A DNA stretch of 64,000 nucleotides, taken from NCBI GenBank assembly GCA_030704615.1, contig CM060733.1, positions 35,092,001-35,156,000 on the forward strand, read 5' to 3'. A model generated the notes under the pieces. The model had not been told where the DNA came from. It searched no databases and was given only the letters and a program-made list of their open reading frames with translations. The DNA comes from Takakia lepidozioides. Taxonomy: Eukaryota > Streptophyta > Takakiopsida > Takakiales > Takakiaceae. Position numbers and translations under genes: made by a program. Shown here one piece after another: positions 11,641 to 22,411 of the stretch. How positions within the stretch are numbered: position 1 is the stretch's first letter; each line of letters opens with the position of its first letter.

Positions 11641-12640
11641 ATTCTGACCACTGCCCTAGTGGACATGTATGCCAAATGTGGGTGCAGCAAGCCTGATGCA
11701 AAGGGAGAGTTCGACAACATGGCTAAATGAGATGTGGTGTTGTGGACTGCCATGATTGTAAGGTGTGTGTAGCATATGTGTGGGAGTAAGGCTTTGGAAA
11801 CCTAAGAACAAATGATGTGGGAAAGGATGAAGCCAAACCAGGTCATGTTCATTTGTGTTTGTTAATATGCATATGCGAGCCTAGCAGCCCTGGGAAGGGG
11901 CCAAGAGGTTCATGGTGGCATCATCAAAGCTGGAATTGTACCTGATGTCATTCTGAACATTCCCCTAGTGTACATGTATGTCAAATGCGAGCCTGGTAGC
12001 CCTGGAAAGGACGCAAAGGTCCATTATCAAATCTGGAATTGTACCACTAGATGTCACTCTAAACACTGCCTTGGTGGATATGTATGTCAAATGCACGCCT
12101 GGCAGCCCTAAAAAAGGGTACAGAGGTCCACGGTGATATTGTCAAAGCTGGTATTGTATCTGATGTGATTCTGAACGTTGCCGTAGTGGACATGTATGCC
12201 AAGGTTGCAGGGTGCAACTACAAGGATACATGGCTGTTTTGATAATATGGCTGAATGAGATGTGGTACCAGCCTAGCCCATAATTGCACTTAACTAGAGT
12301 AGGCAATGAGTGAAGACGGGGTTTGTGATGACATCGTCCAAGCTGGAATTAAACAAATGTTGTTCTGAACTATGCCTTTGTGGACTTGTATGCCAAATTG
12401 GGGTGCATGGAGGATGATGATCCCAGGATATGCACAACAGCGGCGCGGGATGGAGGTTTTTTGGAGAGGTCTATGAGCAAGTGGTGTGGGAAGGGATACT
12501 GCAGCGCAACCACATCGCGTTTGTTACATTTGCAACATGTGTGCAAGCCTGGCAGCCCTGCAAAATAGCAAAGAGGTTCGTGGTAACATCGTCCAAGCTG
12601 GAATTGTACTAGATGTCGATCTGAACTTTGACATGATGCC
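11640..12640 (+). pseudogene. PPR gene fragments (tandem, broken) in CACTA 1
   Basis: Repeated PLS-type PPR units such as TALVDMYAKCGCSKPDAK (11656-11710) and later VYMYVKCEPGSP, VDMYVKCTPGSP, VDMYAKVAGC and VDLYAKLGC occur roughly every 110-200 bp in shifting frames. They carry stops such as the TGA in 'NMAK*DVVLWTAM'. The same series, about 88-90% similar by eye, appears at 49030-49500 inside CACTA 2. PLS-PPR proteins edit organellar transcripts, but this copy is a pseudogene. Confidence 0.75.
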
Positions 12641-12819
12641 AATGTGACAACAGGAAAGTATCCAGAAACAGGTCACAGAGACGAGGAGAAGTTGTGGAAT
12701 GGTGAGACAACCGAGGGAAAAAGGTTAATGCCTGTTAGATTATAGAGGGCAGACGCAATTCAGCATAGGAACTAGTGTGATAAGCTGAGTTGGGTGTTTC
12801 CTAGAACAAATCTAGGCTG

Positions 12820-13600
12820 TCATTATCAGCTGCAAGACAAGGAAGTATGCATGATTTGTGCAGAAGCAGTGATAGCTGAAAGAGCAGGGATAGAGTATGG
12901 GTCCAGATTCATCCAAGAGGGCCAGATTTCAAGCACATGATTACCTATGATTACCTGTGGATTTAGCTATAAGAAACCTACATGGGTAGATGGTGAACTG
13001 GAAGCCGCAGGAGTAGCGGCACAATTGATAAAATCAAGCACTGCTAATAAAGGCACCTTCTTCAACACATTTCACCCTGTTTTTTCCCTCTTATCAGAAC
13101 CGGCCCTAAATTTTAATGTCTGCAAGTTAGCTGGTTGAGTGAATCTAGTTTGGAGTGACTTTGACATGATATTGCCAATGTGACAACAGGAAAGTATCGA
13201 AAAACAGTTAACGGAGATGAGGGGAAGCTGTGGAATGAATACTTTTCTGACCCCAGTCAATGGTGGGACAACCGAGGCAAAAAGGTAAATGCCTGTTGGA
13301 TTACAGAGAGTAGCAGATGCAATTGAGAATAGGAACTAGTGTGGTAAGTTGAGTTGGGTGTTTGCTGGAACAAATGTAGGTTGTCATTGTCAGCTGCTAA
13401 CAGCAATGCAAGGATATATGCATGATCTGTGCAGAGGCATGGATAGCTGAAGGAGCAGGGATAGAGTGTGGGTCCAGATCATCCAAGAAAGCCGGATTTC
13501 AAGCTCCAGATTACCGATGATTCCCTGTGGAAGGATAGCTACAAGAAACCTGCATAGGTAGATGATCATGGTAGATGGTAGATAGTTTGGAGTGACTTTG
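12820..13600 (+). pseudogene. OSB PDF-motif fragments in CACTA 1
   Basis: Two partial copies carry a GPDFK-x-x-IT-x-(D/E)-LW block (12910-12965 and 13490-13545), followed by YKKP-x-WVDG and VAAQLIKS. Between them, at 13215-13270, lies EYFSDPSQWWDNRGKK. PDFK...LW and WWDNR are the two halves of the plant OSB C-terminal motif. Stops and indels break each copy. The same module recurs four times in CACTA 2, so it belonged to the element before the two insertions here. Confidence 0.6.
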
Positions 13601-13794
13601 ACATGATACTGCCAAAGTGACAATAAAAAAGTATCCATAAACAGGTAACAGTAGCAGACGCAATTCAGCATAGGCACTAAAGGCAAACTCTCCTTCCCCG
13701 GAAAGGTGTGTGTTGGTATATGAGCGAATAAATATTTTATCTAAGAATATAATTTCAAAAATTCGTTATTTAATAATGTGCCACTGTCCCATGT

Positions 13795-13895
13795 TGGTCA
13801 AAAGTAATAAATAATAATAATAATTATTATTATTATTATAGTAATTGTAATAACAATAAATTAAATCCCCAAACCCCCCCCCCCCCCCCACAGCG
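13795..13895. repeat. AAT/ATT microsatellite and poly-C run
   Basis: A short (AAT)n-(ATT)n stretch at 13806-13840 folds on itself. It is followed by AT-rich DNA and a poly-C run of about 16 at 13873-13889. It lies in the right subterminal part of CACTA 1 and has no coding content. Confidence 0.8.
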
Positions 13896-14259
13896 ACGCG
13901 TGTCAATTGACATGAGGAACCACGTGTCAAAATCACGATGCGACACATGTTGACGTCTGATTCCCTCCTTTGCAGTCAAATGGCGTCGCAGTCTGACACG
14001 TGGCGTGTTCTGTAGAGAGCACGTGTCTCTCTTACACAGCGGCTGACATGGACCCGTTCAGTCATTCAGTAAAGCCAGCATGTATGACTACCCCCACAGC
14101 TGCTCAGGCGCCACGTCACAGCCAGGCTGGCGAGTCATATCTGCCGTGCCACAACTGACTAGGGTTTTACGACTGCAGAGTCATGAAGTCGTAAATGGCT
14201 TTCATAACTGCATTTGCAGTCATAACATAGAGTCGTAAAAGCCGCAATCTGTTGTAGTG

Positions 14260-14440
14260 AGTGTTGGGCATCCCTCAGTTCTCACTGAGTTATGAGTTGG
14301 GTGTTGAGCTCGAGAGTTTCTTGCCGCCTGACAAACCAAGTCCCCTACGATTGTGGGAATTTGTAAAGGGAGGGACGTCGCTAGCAAATCTACGACCCAG
14401 AATTCCTCCTGCCCCTACCCGAGATCCCACTTGGGAATAA
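14260..14440 (+). pseudogene. Gag-like ORF, right part (after CACTA 1)
   Basis: Continues the frame that stops at the CACTA 1 left end. Using one copy of the AGT duplication, the junction reads LNWAV-LGIPQFSLSYE and stays open for 58 codons to TAA at 14438-14440. The restored protein contains ESFLPPDKPSPLRLWEFV and a proline-rich end. That the frame is kept exactly across the insertion shows the CACTA entered an existing ORF. The family of the ORF is not certain. Confidence 0.45.
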
Positions 14441-14675
14441 CTGATCACTGGCATTGCTCATTCTGATTTTCTGTTTTGCGTAAATGATGTGGTAGTGTTT
14501 CCAAGGGTTTGTTTTCGCCGTGAGACCGTGGATTTGTACAAGCCCGAAGCAACTAAGAGCTATCCTGCTCACACTCTACTGGTAAAGGAAAAGGTGGTGT
14601 GTAGTGTGAATGCAGGGGAGTGACATTGAAATTTTTATTTTTACTCACTGAGATTCTTCATTTCTACAAAAGAAG

Positions 14676-14873
14676 GGACCGTGTCGTGCGCATACATATC
14701 GCTACACAAATACATCGCTGTCCAAAACCACACAACACATGTGCACGCACGCCACACACTAGTATACCACTAGTCCACCACTAGTCCAACCACTAGTCCA
14801 ACCACTAGGCTACAACTAGTCAGTCACTAGGCTGCCACTATGTTGCCCACTATGGCAGTCACTAGTCCACACA
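14676..14873 (-). repeat. Extra copy of the LTR X block
   Basis: This ~198 bp block matches 15202-15368 (same tgcgcatacatatcgctacac opening and CACTAGTCC series). In element orientation it lies just past the 3' LTR. It may be a tandem LTR remnant produced by recombination, or the LTR of an adjacent related copy. Confidence 0.6.
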
Positions 14874-15368
14874 ATAATAAAGAAGAAGAATACAAGCACA
14901 AGCTCATGCGAGCTCACAAAGCTGAAGCATAAACTCATGCATAAATAAACTCATCACTCAAATACAAGTCAAGCCAAGTGCACCCCACGCCATGGGGAAT
15001 CCACACTACGGCGCCATAGCTAGGCGCGGTGAGGCTCAACTCGAGAAAGATGAGCCTCCCGCGCTTGCCGTGAAGATAACCACTCCAGGGCCTAAATCTG
15101 CCTTGACCCCTGGATTGACACTTGGGCCAATCCCAAATGTCAATATGTAAAAGCTAGCTATTTCCTAGCTAGTTTCACACTAGTGGTAAAATAACTTGAC
15201 AGCTGTCGTGCGCATACATATCGCTACACAACTACATCGCTGTCCAAAACCACACAACACATGTGCACACCACACACTAGTATACCACTAGTCCACCACT
15301 AGTCCAACCACTAAGCTACAACTAGTCTGTCACTATGTTGCCCACTATGGCAGTCACTAGTCCACACA
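14874..15368 (-). repeat. 3' LTR of the methyltransferase-bearing gypsy element
   Basis: In element orientation this block starts TGTGTGGA right after a short polypurine tract. It has two parts: X' (15202-15368, rich in CACTAGTCC repeats) and L (14882-15201). L is repeated with about 95% identity at 22091-22411, the other end of the element. A second copy of X (about 14676-14873) follows directly, again starting TGTGTGGA, so the LTR is partly duplicated head to tail. The other LTR shows only L. Confidence 0.6.
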
Positions 15369-15370
15369 AT

Positions 15371-15379
15371 CGCCCCCCT
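15371..15379 (-). other. Polypurine tract
   Basis: On the minus strand AGGGGGGCG lies directly before the TGTGTGGA start of the 3' LTR. This is the usual position of the plus-strand primer in LTR retrotransposons. Confidence 0.55.
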
Positions 15380-15471
15380 AGCTGGTGCTTAGGTCCCTCT
15401 AAGTCCAGGTAGCCACAAGATGTGATAGTGACCATAGCCTCACTAAGTCCTCCATCATTGTCCCTACTACC

Positions 15472-16330
15472 TCAAACTCGATAGATCAAGAGGTCGGATG
15501 CAAGAGTTGCCCCATCGTTAGTCGCCGTCTTGCAACCTGTGAACTTGAGAAGAAAATATGGTGAAAAGGAGGCAAGTGATGCTTGTTTGCTGAACCTGTA
15601 GCCCATGGCTAACCAAGACACCTGAATATCCCAATCTCCTAAGTGTCCCTTCTGCAAGCCATACTTACACAAACCCCTCTTCACCGTCTGAACGACTCGC
15701 TCTGCCAAGCTATCGGCCTCAGGATAATCCCGAGAAGTGGTGCAGTGGTCTATCAAGGCTTTATGACACAAAGCCTGAAACTCCCCCAAGAACTCTCTCC
15801 CTTGGTCCGTGAGTACCTCAGCTGGAGCACCGAATCGGCTAATCACACGATCCAAGAATACATACGCAGCCCCCTCACTAGCCTTGTCAGGCAATGGAAC
15901 CAACTCAATCCACTTGGAGAAGTGCTCCACCATCACCAACACATATCTGTGGTGGCGCATAGTCAGTGGCAACGGTCCTGCGAAGTCAAGACTTCACCTG
16001 TAGCCCAATCCCATGATTGGTAATGATGCAACTGTGGTGTAGGGGTGTTGAATGAAGCACGCACCCTGTCACACATCATGCCCACCTAGCCAATGCTCTG
16101 TATGCATACCACGCCACCAATACTGCCCCTGCAGTAAATTGTGAGTGTGTCGCACTCCAAAATGCCCCAACTCCTCATGGGCCCGCACCCGACCATCCTC
16201 ACCCGACCATCCTCCCATACTCGGAGTAGGTATATCCCCTCCCACTTGAACCTCTTGGCTCGTTGCAGGATCCGATCCCTCTCCTTGTCAGTCACAGTGG
16301 CTGCTGTATCTCCAGTACGGAGGTAGTCAC
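15472..16330 (-). pseudogene. Ty3/gypsy integrase (zinc region plus catalytic core)
   Basis: The N-terminal part near 16320-16080 contains RILQRAKRFKWEGIYLLR and, after a frameshift near 16200, an HHCC-like stretch (HEELGHFGVR...QGQYWWRGM). The core ORF (15472-15972) shows DFAGPLPL just before its first Met, then VLVMVEHFSKWIELVPLPDK, VLTDQGREF (second catalytic Asp) and the final Glu in LAERVVQTVKRG. This gives a complete D,D,E set. Integrase joins cDNA to the genome. Stops near 16010-16020 and the frameshift inactivate it. No chromodomain is seen; the ORF ends soon after the core. Confidence 0.8.
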
Positions 16331-16527
16331 ACACAGCCGCATCCTCATATATATCTCGGGTACCACCTGGCTCATCACTAGCCTCAGGGTCCTCAGACAC
16401 TCCATCTATAGTCATCCCTGTTGTAGGTCCAACCTGACCCCCAGATGCCAAGATATACAAAAAGGCAGATGCATGCCATCCCGGCACCATCTCCTCGGCC
16501 GTCTCACCATGCCACCGAGCTCCGGTG

Positions 16528-17100
16528 TCATCCTGCTGGCTCGTGCATGGATTGCGACTCAAATCCATCCGTATCCCGATTGACCAAACCCGGTCGATGC
16601 ACAACCTGAAAGTCATACTCTTGGAGTATGAGTGCCCACCGTGCAAGCTTCCCCGTAAGCTTATCTGACTCCATCAACCACTTGAGTGGCTGGTGATCCG
16701 TGACAAGGGTGAAGAGATTGCTGTATAGATAGCACGTGAAGTGTACCACGGCCCACACTGCAACTAAGCACTCTCCCTCATATGAGCTGTACTTATCATC
16801 TGCAACATTGTTCGATTGGCTAGCATAAGCCACTACTAACTCTCTTCCCTCATCATCCACCTGTGTGAGCACCGCTCCAAGCCCCAGCATGCTCCAATCC
16901 GTATGCAGCTGAAAGGGACATCCCCTGATAGGTCGTCTCAGGATAGGCGCCGAGGTTAACCTCGCCTTGAGCTCTTGAAAAGCTCGTTCCTGCTCATCTT
17001 CCCACTGCCACTCCTGGTCCACCTTGTTCAGCTTGGTTAGAGCCTTTGCAATAGCACTAAATCCCTTGACAAACCGTCTAGAATAGTTTGCCAACCCCAT
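16528..17100 (-). pseudogene. Ty3/gypsy RNase H domain
   Basis: A 190-residue open frame begins MGLANYSRRFVKGFSAIA, the RT-RNase H connection. It continues with FQLHTDWSMLGLGAVLTQ (first Asp), the ASQSNNVADDKYSSYEGECL segment (catalytic Glu) and LVTDHQPLKWL (catalytic Asp). It ends VVHRPGLVNRDTDG. RNase H removes template RNA during reverse transcription. The frame is open across the domain, but it is separated from RT by a stop near 17104 and shifts at the end. Confidence 0.85.
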
Positions 17101-17106
17101 GAAAGC

Positions 17107-17900
17107 TCAAACTCGGCTCACATCCGTGGGGCATGGAATTTGTGCAATGGCCTCTACCTTAGTTTGCTGTACCCCCAATCCTCCAGGATATATCATGTGA
17201 CCCAGATACTCAATCTGGTTGTGGAAAAACTTGCATTTCCCCGGATGCAACTTCAATCCGCGCGCTCTCAAGCGCTCCAATACCACCTGAAGATGTCTCT
17301 CATGCTCCTCCATCGTAGCACTAAAGATGATGATGTCATCTATGTAACACCGAGCAAAGTCCACCCCTGCTAGAATCCTATCCATGACTCTCTGAAACTC
17401 TGCAAGAGCATTCTTAAGCCCAAATGGTAAGAACCGCCACTGATATAGGCAATCATTGTCGTGCTCATTGATCCCCCAGAATATTGTCTTCTGCTTGTCC
17501 GCCTCCTTGATCGGCAACTGGTGATATCCGGATCGTAAATCCAAAGTGTTAAAGACCTTAGCAAGCCCGATGGTATCAAAGATCTCCTCTGGTGTTGGCA
17601 TTGCATACTTATCGGACTTGTCTGACAATTTTACAGCCGGTAATCACCGCACATACGTCTCTCCATCCAATTGCCATAGACATCCTTCTTGGCTGGCATC
17701 ACTGTGGCTGCAGCATACTCTCCACCAGAGAGCTCCACCAAACCAGCCTCCTAGAGATCTTGAGTCCTCATCTGAATCAAAGACCTCTTCATGTCACTGT
17801 ATCTATAGGGTCTCCGAAAGATTGGTGTGTCAGTGGCCAACTCAATACAAATCTCTTGACCCTTCAGTGCTCCCAAGTCTTTCAAACTGAAGGCAATGCA
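17107..17900 (-). pseudogene. Ty3/gypsy reverse transcriptase
   Basis: Going down the minus strand, the upstream part (17900-17640) reads AFSLKDLGALKGQ, PIFRRPYRYSDMKRSLIQ, a stop, EAGLVELSGGEYAAATVMP and MCGDYRL. A one-base shift then leads into the ORF at 17628 (DKYAMPTPEEIFDTIGLAKV, TLDLRSGYHQLPI). The palm holds RFLPFGLKNALAEFQRVMD and the intact active site YIDD (17346-17335), followed by LKLHPGKCKFF and YLGHMIYPGG. It copies element RNA to DNA. The wording of these motifs matches a gypsy group I associate with seedless plants and charophyte algae. One stop and one frameshift disable it. Confidence 0.88.
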
Positions 17901-18044
17901 ATTCAAGTAAGCTTTCAGGAACCGCCATATACGTCATCTCTCTCCTCCGGTGACAATGGGTCCAATGTCAGGCTCCCAATTGTCCTCCGTAACTGCAACC
18001 TTAAGTCTAGTGGGCTTAGAGGTAGAGGACGCGTCTAGTGGTTG

Positions 18045-19470
18045 CTATGTTGCAACCTCTTGAGTAGTATTCCCTGCCTGCTCAGTCAATGACAAGGCCT
18101 CATCCTGCCCCATCATCTCATCCTCGAGGACTTCCTCAACCCGAGAAAAATCCCCAACCTCATCCATCACCGCTGCCTTGGCTGCCAACTCCCTCTGAAC
18201 CTCGAGCACCTCCCACGTGTGCCATGGATGCCTGCACCCCGTGGTCCTCTCATGTTTGCCCCCACTCACTGCCTGTACCGTCTCGGTAGGCAGAGAGACC
18301 ATCGAGGGAAGTGTACTCTGCACTCTGCATTGCTCAGCCATAGCCAAGCTGATAATCCCGGTTAAGCAATTGAGATCCATTACTTGCCCCAACACCTGAC
18401 GACGTGATGCCTCAGAAAGAGACGGCACCGCCGTGGTAAGACCCATTGCCCGCTCACGCTCGTCAGCATTAGGCTCCACTAACTGCTGCAACTGAGCATC
18501 CCACAGGAAGCCAGGTCCATTATTCCGGAAAGCATGCGATCCTGGGAAGTTGAGCAGTGTAGATAATGCTGCTCGTGGTTGACCCACCTTGTTGACCACT
18601 GCCAAAAGCGAACAGTCATCATGTCTCACACACTGAGACTGCCTCCCTGTGTCCAAAATGCTATCCACTGTGAGGTGTGCTGCCGCTGCACCCCATCAAA
18701 TGCACGCTTGAGCAGTGCGGGTGGCATCAAGTTAGTCCACCATAGCCGTGGACGATGAGCCCGTGACCCCACTGTAGCTGCATCTAGCAACACTGCTGCC
18801 CAAGCCACGACCGGACTTGATGCACACCTGGAGGTGGTTTCGCAGGTGGCTGACCCTGTTGAGGAGGACGACAGGGAGCTTTCTGACCAGGCCATCACCC
18901 TGGCCCAAGAATCGCCCATCAGTGGCACATTCTCCAAGATGTATGCTGGAGATACAGCTTGATGAAGCTGCAAGTGGCGCAAAACCCGCACCATCTCCCA
19001 AAACAGACCCGACCTTGAGTCTCGCAATCCATTGCCATGCCCGGCTGATGAATGCCCTTGGCAGGGCCAACCTGCCACTACCAGATCAATGGAGCCAACC
19101 CGCTCCAAATCCTGCACCCCCAGCAACGAAATGTCTACTGGCAAGGCCTGCTGATATCCACGAACTGCAGACACCAGCAACAACTCAGGGTACTGCTGCA
19201 CCAACTGAGCAACATGGCGAAGTGAACGTGTCGTGCAGTCTCATCCCTCTCCATATACAGGTAGCGCTGAACTCGTATACCTACCTGTAACACAACAGCC
19301 AATCCGGTACTGATCCCGCCAAACAAGTCCAGAAGACAAATGCCTTCATCCGGATATTGCCACACGATCGGTATGGTGTCCAATGGTGACAACTGAGGTG
19401 GTCCTGGTGCAATCCCCGCACTGTCCTCCTCTGTACAAAAGCCTCTACCCAGGCTTGTTGCACCCGTCAA
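18045..19470 (-). pseudogene. Cytosine-5 DNA methyltransferase domain inside the retrotransposon
   Basis: Three overlapping frames together hold the C5-methyltransferase motif set in order. Motif I is DLFGGISTGL (SAM binding, 19329-19300). Motif IV is GWPCQGHSSAG, with the catalytic Cys of PCQ (19066-19058). Motif VI is YILENVP (near 18934). Motif VIII is GSRAHRPRLWWTNL (near 18769). The target-recognition side has NGPGFLWDAQLQ and EPNADERERAMG, and motif X is SRRQVLGQVMDLN (18404-18371). Single-base frameshifts near 19225 and 18665 break the chain. An enzyme of this type methylates cytosine in DNA. It lies in the same orientation as RT and just upstream, so it was probably part of the element polyprotein. 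Methyltransferase-bearing LTR elements have been described in charophyte algae and dinoflagellates. The tail 18340-18045 is acidic linker. Confidence 0.85.
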
Positions 19471-20019
19471 TCAGCAACCCACTGCAAATCCTTGCTCGAG
19501 CCCCACAATGGAGTATGAGCAACCATAGGAGGCAACTCCGCCATACCATGCATGTCATCCTGCTCTCCTGGAGGTGACACATCCTCTGAATGAGTGTTGC
19601 CATCCAACAACTCTCCAGGCCAAGTCACTACAGCTGTGAATGCTGCTAGTGTCGGCATCTTGCCCCGTTGGGTTCCCATAACTCCTCTTATGAACGTCAC
19701 AGGGAGCTACTCTTGTAAGGACACCCGAGCCCAAACCCGGACTGACTCTTACCTCCACCTACGGAAAGGTCTTGGCCTAATGAGAGGGTGGAAAACTACG
19801 AGGAAGAGAAGCTAAAGCAATGCCTAACCCCAGCATGCCCTCATCCCAACACTCTTTTTCTCCTCTCTTCCCTCACTTGCATGACCATGGAAATATCATG
19901 AAGATACTCCTCAAACCGCCCTCCACGAGCTTCAAAATTTGGCCTTCAAGACCGCATGCTAGTCCTCAAGCAGTCCACCAGTGCCTCCACGAGTTAGCAT
20001 AGGCCGTCCATATGTCAAC

Positions 20020-20640
20020 ACGGGCCACCACAGACTAGCACAGGCCCACACAGATCACTGGTCACAGCCGTCACAACCCCACACAGGCCACAGGTCACAG
20101 CCCGTCACAGCCCAAAAGGCCATAGGCACAGCCTGTCACAGTCCATCACAGCCCCACAGGCCATAGGTCACAGCCTGTCACAGTCCCTCACAGCCCCAAC
20201 GGCCACAGGGCACAGCCAGTCATAGTCCCTCACAACCCCAAAGGCCACAGGGCACAACCAGTCACAGCCCTACACAGGTCACAGGGTCACAGCTCCATAG
20301 GCCACAACCTGTCACAGTCCCTCACAGCCAATCACAGCCCCTCATATCCCCAAAGGCCTCAGGCATAGCCTGTCACGGCCCTACACAGGTCACAGGGGTC
20401 ACAGCCCCAAAGGCCACAGGCACAGCCTGTCACGGCCCTACACAGGTCACAGGGGTCACAGCCCAAAGGCCACAGCCCGTCACAGCCCCACAGGCCACAG
20501 GGCACAGCCTATCACAGCCCGTCATAGCCCGTCACAGCCCCACAGGCCACAGGGCATAGCTTGTCACAGCCCATCACAGCCGTCACAGCCCCACAGGTCA
20601 CAGGGCACAGCCTGTCACAGCCCGTCGCAGCCCCATCCAT
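20020..20640. repeat. Minisatellite of GTCACAGCCC-type units
   Basis: About 600 bp made of variants of 'cacagcccgtcacagcccca' and 'caggccacagggcacagcc', with longer units of 30-65 bp repeated many times. It lies in the leader of the gypsy element. The repeats have no stable reading frame. Confidence 0.9.
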
Positions 20641-21069
20641 GGCCACTCATGACAGTTTAGCCATTTCTCGAAGGGGTTTAGCCACGCCAAGCTAGGGTTT
20701 GTGTCTCTTGGACTCTAGGCTTTTTTGCACCGAGCTATGGCGGCTGTGAGGAAATCAGCAAGGTATTCTTGCTCTTTGTGGCCCCCACACACCACCAATA
20801 GTAGCTCTAATTCCAAAGGAAGATGTTTGCAATCGAAACTAAGTGCACAAGCTTTCTTTTAACTCACAAAACAACGCCATTGATCCCTATGGCGACTAAC
20901 CAAACATGGCTTACTTCCAGCCCTTGTAGGCACTTATTCATGCGCTCTCCTTGGCTATAGAATGTGTCTTAGAGCCTATTCCAACCCCCTACACCTGCCA
21001 CTTCAAGAGCCATGCTCTATCTAGGCTTGTAGTTGAAACCCCAACTCAGAACACGCTCTACAAGTGTCG

Positions 21070-21390
21070 GACTGTCACATAAGAGTAGATCAGCCCCTTA
21101 CCTTCTCTTCTAGCTCTCCAAAGCTTAAAGATGGAGGCCTAACTAGGCTGAATGCATGCTCCACACATGCCCTACAGGGAAACCAACTCCTTCATTCCTT
21201 TCTTGCACTCCCAAACCTGAAAATGCAAGCCTTCAACGGGCTGAAAGCATGCTCCACACATGCGTTGCCATCACATAAGAGAAGTCAGCCCTTCCCTCTT
21301 CCTTGCTTGCCCTCCAAGCTTGAAGATGGAAGCTTCAATGGGCTGCATGCATGCTCCACACATGCATCATCTTCACACAAGAGGTAATAT
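21070..21390. repeat. Three ~97-bp tandem units
   Basis: The phrase gcatgctccacacatgc occurs near 21154, 21247 and 21347. Each copy is preceded by a similar 'cctccaaagcttaaagatgga' segment. One plus-strand frame reads through as three ACSTHA-containing repeats, but no protein family is recognised. Confidence 0.8.
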
Positions 21391-22090
21391 CAGCCCCCTA
21401 TCTTGGCTCCTTGGCTCCTTGATGCTCTCTAAGACAAGACTAAGCACTCCACAGCCTTTGCCAAGCTCCTGAAACCCTAAGGCTTACATTTCCAGCCACA
21501 AGACACTCATTTTGTGGTGCAAGAGCTCTTCATCCAAGCTCTGAAACCCTAGGTGCACATTCCATGGCCTTGCCGCACCTCTTAGCTCCTGTTCCAGCCC
21601 TGCTCTTGCCATGACAAGAGCCCTCTCAATGCTGAAGCTCGAGATTGAAACCCAATCTCAACATACTCCACAAAGTGCATTGATTTGCCCCAAGCCAAAT
21701 CAGCCCTTTCGCTTGGTCTTGCAATCCTTCACACAATGAAAGCTCGCATTCCCAAGTCCAGTTCTCAGCTTTGCCACCAAAGCCACTATAACCTGCTCTT
21801 GACTGGTCCTCTTCCCAATCGTGCTTGCTCATGCATGTACACAATCTGAAACCATCAAGGTGCTCTGGAATTACCTGCAGCATGGTGCTTTCATCTCTGA
21901 AGCTGAAGATCGAATGCCAAGGTCTACCACCTCGTAACTCAAATCGCCTCCGTTTCTAACAACCAAGAGCTCCACGGTACTCCTTGCATAACAACCTGGT
22001 TTCTCTCATTCTCAAGCAAAAACCACAAGTGCTACAACTAACTCGTATCTGGCACTTACAGATACGAGCTCATCTTTCTCGAGTGATTAG

Positions 22091-22411
22091 GAAGAAGAAT
22101 ACAAGCACAAGCTAATGCGAGCTCACAAAGCTGAAGCATAAACTCATGCATATATAAACTCATCACTCAGATACAAGTCAAGCCAAGTGCACCCCACGCC
22201 ATGGGGAATCCATACTACGGCGCCATAGCTAGGCGCGGTGAGGCTCAACTCGAGAAAGATGAGCCTCCCGCGCTTGCCGTGAAGATAACCACTCTAGGGC
22301 CTAAATCTGCCTTGACCCCTGAATTGACACTTGGGCCAATCCCAAATGTCAATATGTAAAAGCTAGCTATTTCGTAGCTAGTTTCACACTAGTGGTAAAA
22401 ATAATTTGACA
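22091..22411 (-). repeat. 5' LTR remnant (L block) of the gypsy element
   Basis: About 95% identical to 14882-15201, starting gaagaagaatacaagcac and ending at ...ttgaca. The X part expected to its right is absent, so this LTR is truncated or was replaced. Confidence 0.85.

Larger units (their letters stand above)
9992..14259. mobile_element. CACTA transposon 1 (non-autonomous, carries OSB/PPR fragments)
   Basis: The left end CACTACAACAGATTGCGGCT and the inverted right end match over about 29 of 30 bases, and the element is flanked by a 3-bp duplication AGT (9989-9991 and 14260-14262). CACTA termini with a 3-bp target duplication define the En/Spm (CACTA) superfamily. Subterminal copies of a word like GCAGTCGTAAAA / ATGACTGCA lie within 250 bp of both ends, as expected for transposase-binding sites. 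Length is 4268 bp. No transposase is present; the interior holds a SINE-like insertion and fragments of OSB-like and PPR genes. Joining the flanks through one AGT restores an open frame in the gag-like host ORF, which confirms the boundaries. Confidence 0.93.
19471..22090 (-). other. Leader region of the gypsy element, no recognisable gag
   Basis: Between the 5' LTR remnant and the methyltransferase there is no frame with a gag, zinc knuckle or protease signature. Instead it holds two tandem-repeat blocks (20020-20640 and about 21070-21390). Either gag has decayed or this copy depends on proteins from others. Confidence 0.6.
14874..22411 (-). mobile_element. Ty3/gypsy retrotransposon carrying a cytosine-5 DNA methyltransferase
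   Basis: Bounded by the L repeat at both ends (14882-15201 and 22091-22411). In minus orientation the order is: 5' LTR part, ~2.6 kb leader with tandem repeats and no recognisable gag, methyltransferase domain (about 19.4-18.3 kb), RT (about 17.9-17.1), RNase H (17.1-16.6), integrase zinc region and core (16.3-15.5), polypurine tract, 3' LTR. RT, RNase H then integrase is the Ty3/gypsy order. LTR divergence of about 5% and several frameshifts and stops show an old, inactive copy. No protease is visible. No target duplication was found, and the 5' LTR lacks its X part, so that end is truncated. Confidence 0.85.

Noticed and set aside
20020-20640. Possible CRISPR-like array
   Set aside because: The units are variable-length imperfect tandem repeats without unique spacers, in a plant retrotransposon leader.
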